The position numbers and the translations under genes were made by a program. DNA of 38,864 bases from assembly GCF_000525855.1 (NCBI RefSeq), contig NZ_AODE01000021.1:1-38864 (forward strand), given 5' to 3'. The notes beneath the pieces are model-generated. The model was not told the origin of the DNA. It saw only the letters and a program-made list of their open reading frames with translations, and did no database searches. The DNA comes from Listeria cornellensis FSL F6-0969 (GTDB taxonomy: Bacteria > Bacillota > Bacilli > Lactobacillales > Listeriaceae). Each line of letters starts with the position of its first letter. The stretch's first letter is position 1. Shown in pieces: positions 36,203 to 38,864 of this stretch.

Positions 36203-37660
36203 TCAAAATTTATAGATCATCGTTTCGAGCGCTTTTAAATCTTGTTTTGTAGGAGGCATATTCCAAATAAGTATCGGAATCTCATTGGAAATGGCTACTG
36301 GATAGTCACTCACTATTAAATCATAGTCCGTGACATGCTCTTTTGAGTCAAGCTCATTACTAAAGATCACTAATTTTTCTGGGAAGCGCTTTCGAATCTC
36401 GTATTTCATGAATTGTTCCCATACTGGCCCTTTTTTAGATAATACCTTAATTTTTAGCGAATTAGCGACGTTCTTAGAAAGCATTGCTACATGAACAAAT
36501 TCGTACACATACGCAAGAATCACACTTTTATTCTTCCTAACAAAGGCCAAATCTTTATCATCCGACGCCTCATTGACAATATGTTGGAGCCTTTTCTTTA
36601 TCATTTGATCAGGAGCAGTTAATCTTGAAAAGTAATCAATATCCGTTATTTGGGCTGCTTTTTCTAAAAAAGTGAATTTCGAAAAATAAGCAAGTAACTC
36701 CGCTTTAAGTAGCTCTATATCTTTATAATCTGTCCCGGCTACCTTAGCTATTTCTTCAGCAAGTAGGTAACGCGAAGGTCTAAATTGTTTATTGTAATCT
36801 AGTATCCGCTGCACCTTGCTATCATCAAAAAAGGTGAACGATGTCAAACGAAGACTCAATACAATCAAATGACGTTCTGTTTCAGGTAAAGAGATACCGC
36901 CGATACTAGCCTCAAGCTCCGTGAAATCAATATTTGAAAAAGAATATAAATGGGCAAATTCAGTCACTGCCTTACGCTCCTGTGCCGTTAATTTTACATA
37001 ATAACCATCCCGTATTCTAACCAAACAAACACTTATCGCGATAGCATAATCAATCTTGGCAATAGGTGATAAATAAATTCCCATGTAGGGAGCTAGCTTT
37101 TCTATGAAAGAATAGATGACTTCTAAATCCACCTCAGGAATTTCCCAACCAGAGAAAGGATATGCTTTTTCAAATAGATGGAAGTAGAAAAAACGAATAT
37201 TTAACTCGTTTCCCACTATATTTAAAGGGCTTCTGTCTAAAAACAAGCTATTAGCAGCAAGTACATCATCAAATTCCTCTAACCTAGAATACGCACTTGA
37301 TTTACTAATGCCCGCGAATTCTGCTACTTGCTCTACAAAATCTGGTTTAATTCTGAATGCTAATTTAGCGATGTTGTATATGTCGCTGTTGTAAATCATA
37401 TAAGAACCTAGTAAAGAATTATTTAGTAGGACGCCAGACTCTTTCTTTAAGTATAGTAAATTCTTCTGGTAAACTTCTATTTGAAAGTGAAACGTGGTAT
37501 AGAATTCATTTATTTCTAAGATATCCTTATTAAGAGTTTTCATCGTAATTTCCATTTTATCCAAAATAAACTGTTTCTCTACGTACTCGGATTTAGAATA
37601 AAACAGCAAGTTAATAATGCTTAATTTTCGAAAATTGGAACGGCTTAGTAACTTCCTCAT
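36203..37660 (-). CDS. Mga-like virulence-type transcriptional regulator
   Basis: A 485-aa regulator of the Mga/AtxA class. The first 60 residues form a helical HTH region (YSKSEYVEKQFILDKMEITMKTLNKDI). Near residue 115 lies the Mga-type HTH, FAGISKSSAYSRLEEFDDVL. Two predominantly helical PRD-like domains follow, and the C-terminal 90 residues are EIIB-like (IKVLSKKGPVWEQFMKYEIR, DYDLIVSDYP) without the usual phosphocysteine. Such proteins activate surface-protein genes in streptococci and toxin genes in Bacillus. Here it lies directly downstream of an LPSTG adhesin gene on the same strand, a plausible target. ATG 37660 has AAGGGG and GAGG nearby. Confidence 0.75.
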   Translation of the reverse strand: MRKLLSRSNFRKLSIINLLFYSKSEYVEKQFILDKMEITMKTLNKDILEINEFYTTFHFQIEVYQKNLLYLKKESGVLLNNSLLGSYMIYNSDIYNIAKLAFRIKPDFVEQVAEFAGISKSSAYSRLEEFDDVLAANSLFLDRSPLNIVGNELNIRFFYFHLFEKAYPFSGWEIPEVDLEVIYSFIEKLAPYMGIYLSPIAKIDYAIAISVCLVRIRDGYYVKLTAQERKAVTEFAHLYSFSNIDFTELEASIGGISLPETERHLIVLSLRLTSFTFFDDSKVQRILDYNKQFRPSRYLLAEEIAKVAGTDYKDIELLKAELLAYFSKFTFLEKAAQITDIDYFSRLTAPDQMIKKRLQHIVNEASDDKDLAFVRKNKSVILAYVYEFVHVAMLSKNVANSLKIKVLSKKGPVWEQFMKYEIRKRFPEKLVIFSNELDSKEHVTDYDLIVSDYPVAISNEIPILIWNMPPTKQDLKALETMIYKF

Positions 37661-37692
37661 ATCCTCAGCCCCTTTAGCACTTTATGTATTCT

Positions 37693-37721
37693 ATATTAGT
37701 TTACTAGATTACTAAAGTCAA
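37693..37721 (-). promoter_or_regulatory. Promoter of the Mga-like gene
   Basis: TTGACT (37721-37716), 17 bases, TAATAT (37698-37693), about 33 bases before the ATG. The regulator can thus be expressed independently of the adhesin gene. Confidence 0.7.
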
Positions 37722-37745
37722 AAAGTAGCCCTGTCTCAGAGCTAC
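37720..37745 (-). terminator. Second hairpin with T-run
   Basis: GTAGC and GCTAC (37745-37741 with 37729-37725), with internal pairing, are followed by TTTTTG that forms part of the -35 box of the next promoter. It may be a back-up to the adhesin terminator 110 bases upstream. No gene is visible between the two. Confidence 0.4.
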
Positions 37746-37849
37746 AATTTCATCAAAAAGAGAGTCTGGCAATCCAAAATTTGGTGTGAAACGCTCGTGT
37801 GTCTATTCTTGCTGATTTATTCAAGTTTTAGCCGCTACATTGGAAGCTA

Positions 37850-37898
37850 CAAAAATAACTGGTATTCCCTCGATTTAAACTCAGGAAATACCAGTTAT
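37850..37898 (-). terminator. Terminator of the adhesin gene
   Basis: ATAACTGGTATT and AATACCAGTTAT pair perfectly over 12 bp (37898-37887 with 37866-37855) and run into TTTTTG on the minus strand. It lies 56 bases after the stop codon. Confidence 0.75.
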
Positions 37899-37954
37899 CG
37901 CCAATGTCATATGTTTACTAAATCCACATGATGTCGGGCATTCTATTTTTGTGA

Positions 37955-38864
37955 TTACGCTTTTTTATGTTGTCTTATAACCACTGCTCCTAGAATGAAG
38001 AGAATCGCTGCTCCGAGTAGAATCCAGATGTACTCTAGCGCATCACCTGTACTCGGTAGGAATTTCGTAGATGTCGATGTGTTGTCTTCCTCTTTTGCCT
38101 CGCTTACTTTCATTTCTGCTGTTTTTTCTGGTTGTTTTGGTGTCTTGCTTGTTTCTGTTGATGGTATTTTCTTGTTAGGTGGTGTTTCTTTGGTTGGTGG
38201 GACTGGCGTTACTTTTGATGGTGTTTCTGGTTTTCCTGGTGTCACTCCCACTGGTATTAATGGTTTCGGTGGTGTTACTGTTGGAATTTCTGACTGAATC
38301 ATGTCGCCTTCGTTCGCAAAAGCTAGTTCGGCTTGGTTTGGAATCCCACCGTCTTGGATGAATGGGGCTAATTGCTCGTCTGTTACGTCTGCTTTGATCG
38401 TTGTTGTGACAGTCATCGTGTAGGTGTGGCCTGCCAGATACGCAAAGCTGTCGTCTTTTTTTGTTCATCGTGAAGGTAATTAGGTTGTTTTCTTCCGTGA
38501 TCGTGCCGTTTCCTGTCACATCGTTGCCGTTTTCGTCGGTGATTTGGATGTTTTCGATTGCTAGTACGTCGTTTATTTGGTCTGTGATAATCGCTTGGTT
38601 CCAGCTTGCTGTTTGGTTACCAAATGCTGTGTGGATGTTCCAGTTAAAAGCGTCGTTGCGGTTTGTCAGGTCTAGGTGCTCTTTGCCTTCAATATCTTTG
38701 TTGATTTCTGGATTGACTGGTGGTGGTGTTACGGTTGGGATTTCTGACTGGATCATGTCGCCTTCGTTACCGAACGCTAGGTCTGCTTGGTTTGGAATCC
38801 CACCGTCTTTGATAAATGGTGCCAACTGCTCATCTGTTACGCCTTCTTTGATGGTTGTTGTCAC
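37955..38864 (-). CDS. LPXTG-anchored repeat adhesin, C-terminal part (partial, frameshifted)
   Basis: The end of a cell-wall surface protein whose start lies beyond the window. From the window edge inward it shows the end of one repeat, then a full repeat of about 151 aa (PEINKDIEGKEHLDLTNRN, DAFNWNIHTAFGNQ, TDQINDVLAIENI, MTVTTTIKADVTDEQL). A proline/threonine-rich spacer (TPGKPETPSKVTPVPPTKET) and the sortase signal LPSTG follow, then a hydrophobic helix and RQHKKA. The Lys-rich opening strand and Asn-containing FNWNI pattern resemble isopeptide-forming domains of Gram-positive adhesins. The frame breaks at T7 (38456-38462); with six it reads TMNKKDDSFAYLAGHTY. Sortase A anchoring is expected; the ligand is unknown. 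Confidence 0.85.
38268..38864. repeat. In-frame tandem repeat of the adhesin gene
   Basis: The segment around 38268-38418 recurs around 38722-38864 with high similarity (GGTGTTAC, TCATGTCGCCTTCGTT, TTGGTTTGGAATCCCACCGTC in both). The offset is 454 bases in this sequence, or 453 (151 codons) after removing the extra base of the T7 run. More units probably follow outside the window. Confidence 0.8.

Noticed and set aside
37714-37850. Possible insertion-sequence remnant (CTGTCTCAGAGC near 37730 and a readable minus-strand frame)
   Set aside because: No target duplication, no inverted terminal repeats and no recognisable transposase; two hairpins explain most of the structure.

Overview
The window looks like a chromosomal segment from a Listeria species, probably one of the environmental lineages rather than L. 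monocytogenes itself. The reasons are the order CTP synthase - RNA polymerase delta - ArgRS - DUF1934, followed by M50 protease, tautomerase, HD phosphohydrolase and LipL; a pentitol PTS operon laid out like the L. monocytogenes lmo2659-lmo2668 region as I recall it; AGGAGG-type ribosome binding sites; CcpA (cre) sites; and two small RNAs with LhrC-like architecture. This is recognition from sequence, not from a search. Almost everything is on the minus strand.

Layout. 1-6.06 kb: the tail of an AraC-type regulator (+), an aldo/keto reductase, and two ABC exporter operons. One is a YtrA-type GntR regulator, an ATPase and two permeases; the other resembles B. subtilis yxlEFG. Each ends next to an LhrC-like sRNA gene, and each has a similar CTGT-N15-ACAG palindrome at its promoter. 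6.06-14.4 kb: conserved housekeeping genes (pyrG with a GGGC-type CTP attenuator, rpoE, a 49-aa membrane protein, argS, DUF1934, M50 protease, 4-OT tautomerase, HD hydrolase, lipL). 14.4-16.1 kb: small genes (31-aa basic peptide, 68-aa membrane protein, 52-aa exported peptide), hairpin elements and a CPBP protease. 16.1-24.8 kb: a beta-glucoside-type PTS with promoter, cre and RAT antiterminator, a secreted beta-helix protein, a peptide-binding lipoprotein, a DUF1648 membrane protein, a nicotinamidase-like hydrolase, a DHFR-like protein and an MDR oxidoreductase.

24.8-36.0 kb: a long pentitol operon. From its promoter it encodes a PRD activator, PTS EIIA, EIIB and EIIC, two zinc dehydrogenases, a 55-aa ORF with a hairpin, RpiB, a TalC-like transaldolase, an AlsE-like epimerase, transketolase and a canonical ribulose-phosphate epimerase, then a strong terminator. 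The likely route is uptake and phosphorylation of a pentitol, oxidation to a ketopentose phosphate, and entry into the non-oxidative pentose phosphate pathway; the exact substrate is not determined. 36.0-38.9 kb: an Mga-like regulator and the C-terminal end of an LPSTG-anchored adhesin with near-identical repeats, running off the window.

Data quality matters here. At least twelve otherwise intact genes are split by single-base indels, nearly all one extra base in a homopolymer of 5-9 A/T. Each gene is restored to family length by one correction per site. I treat these as probable sequencing or assembly errors and give full-length spans.
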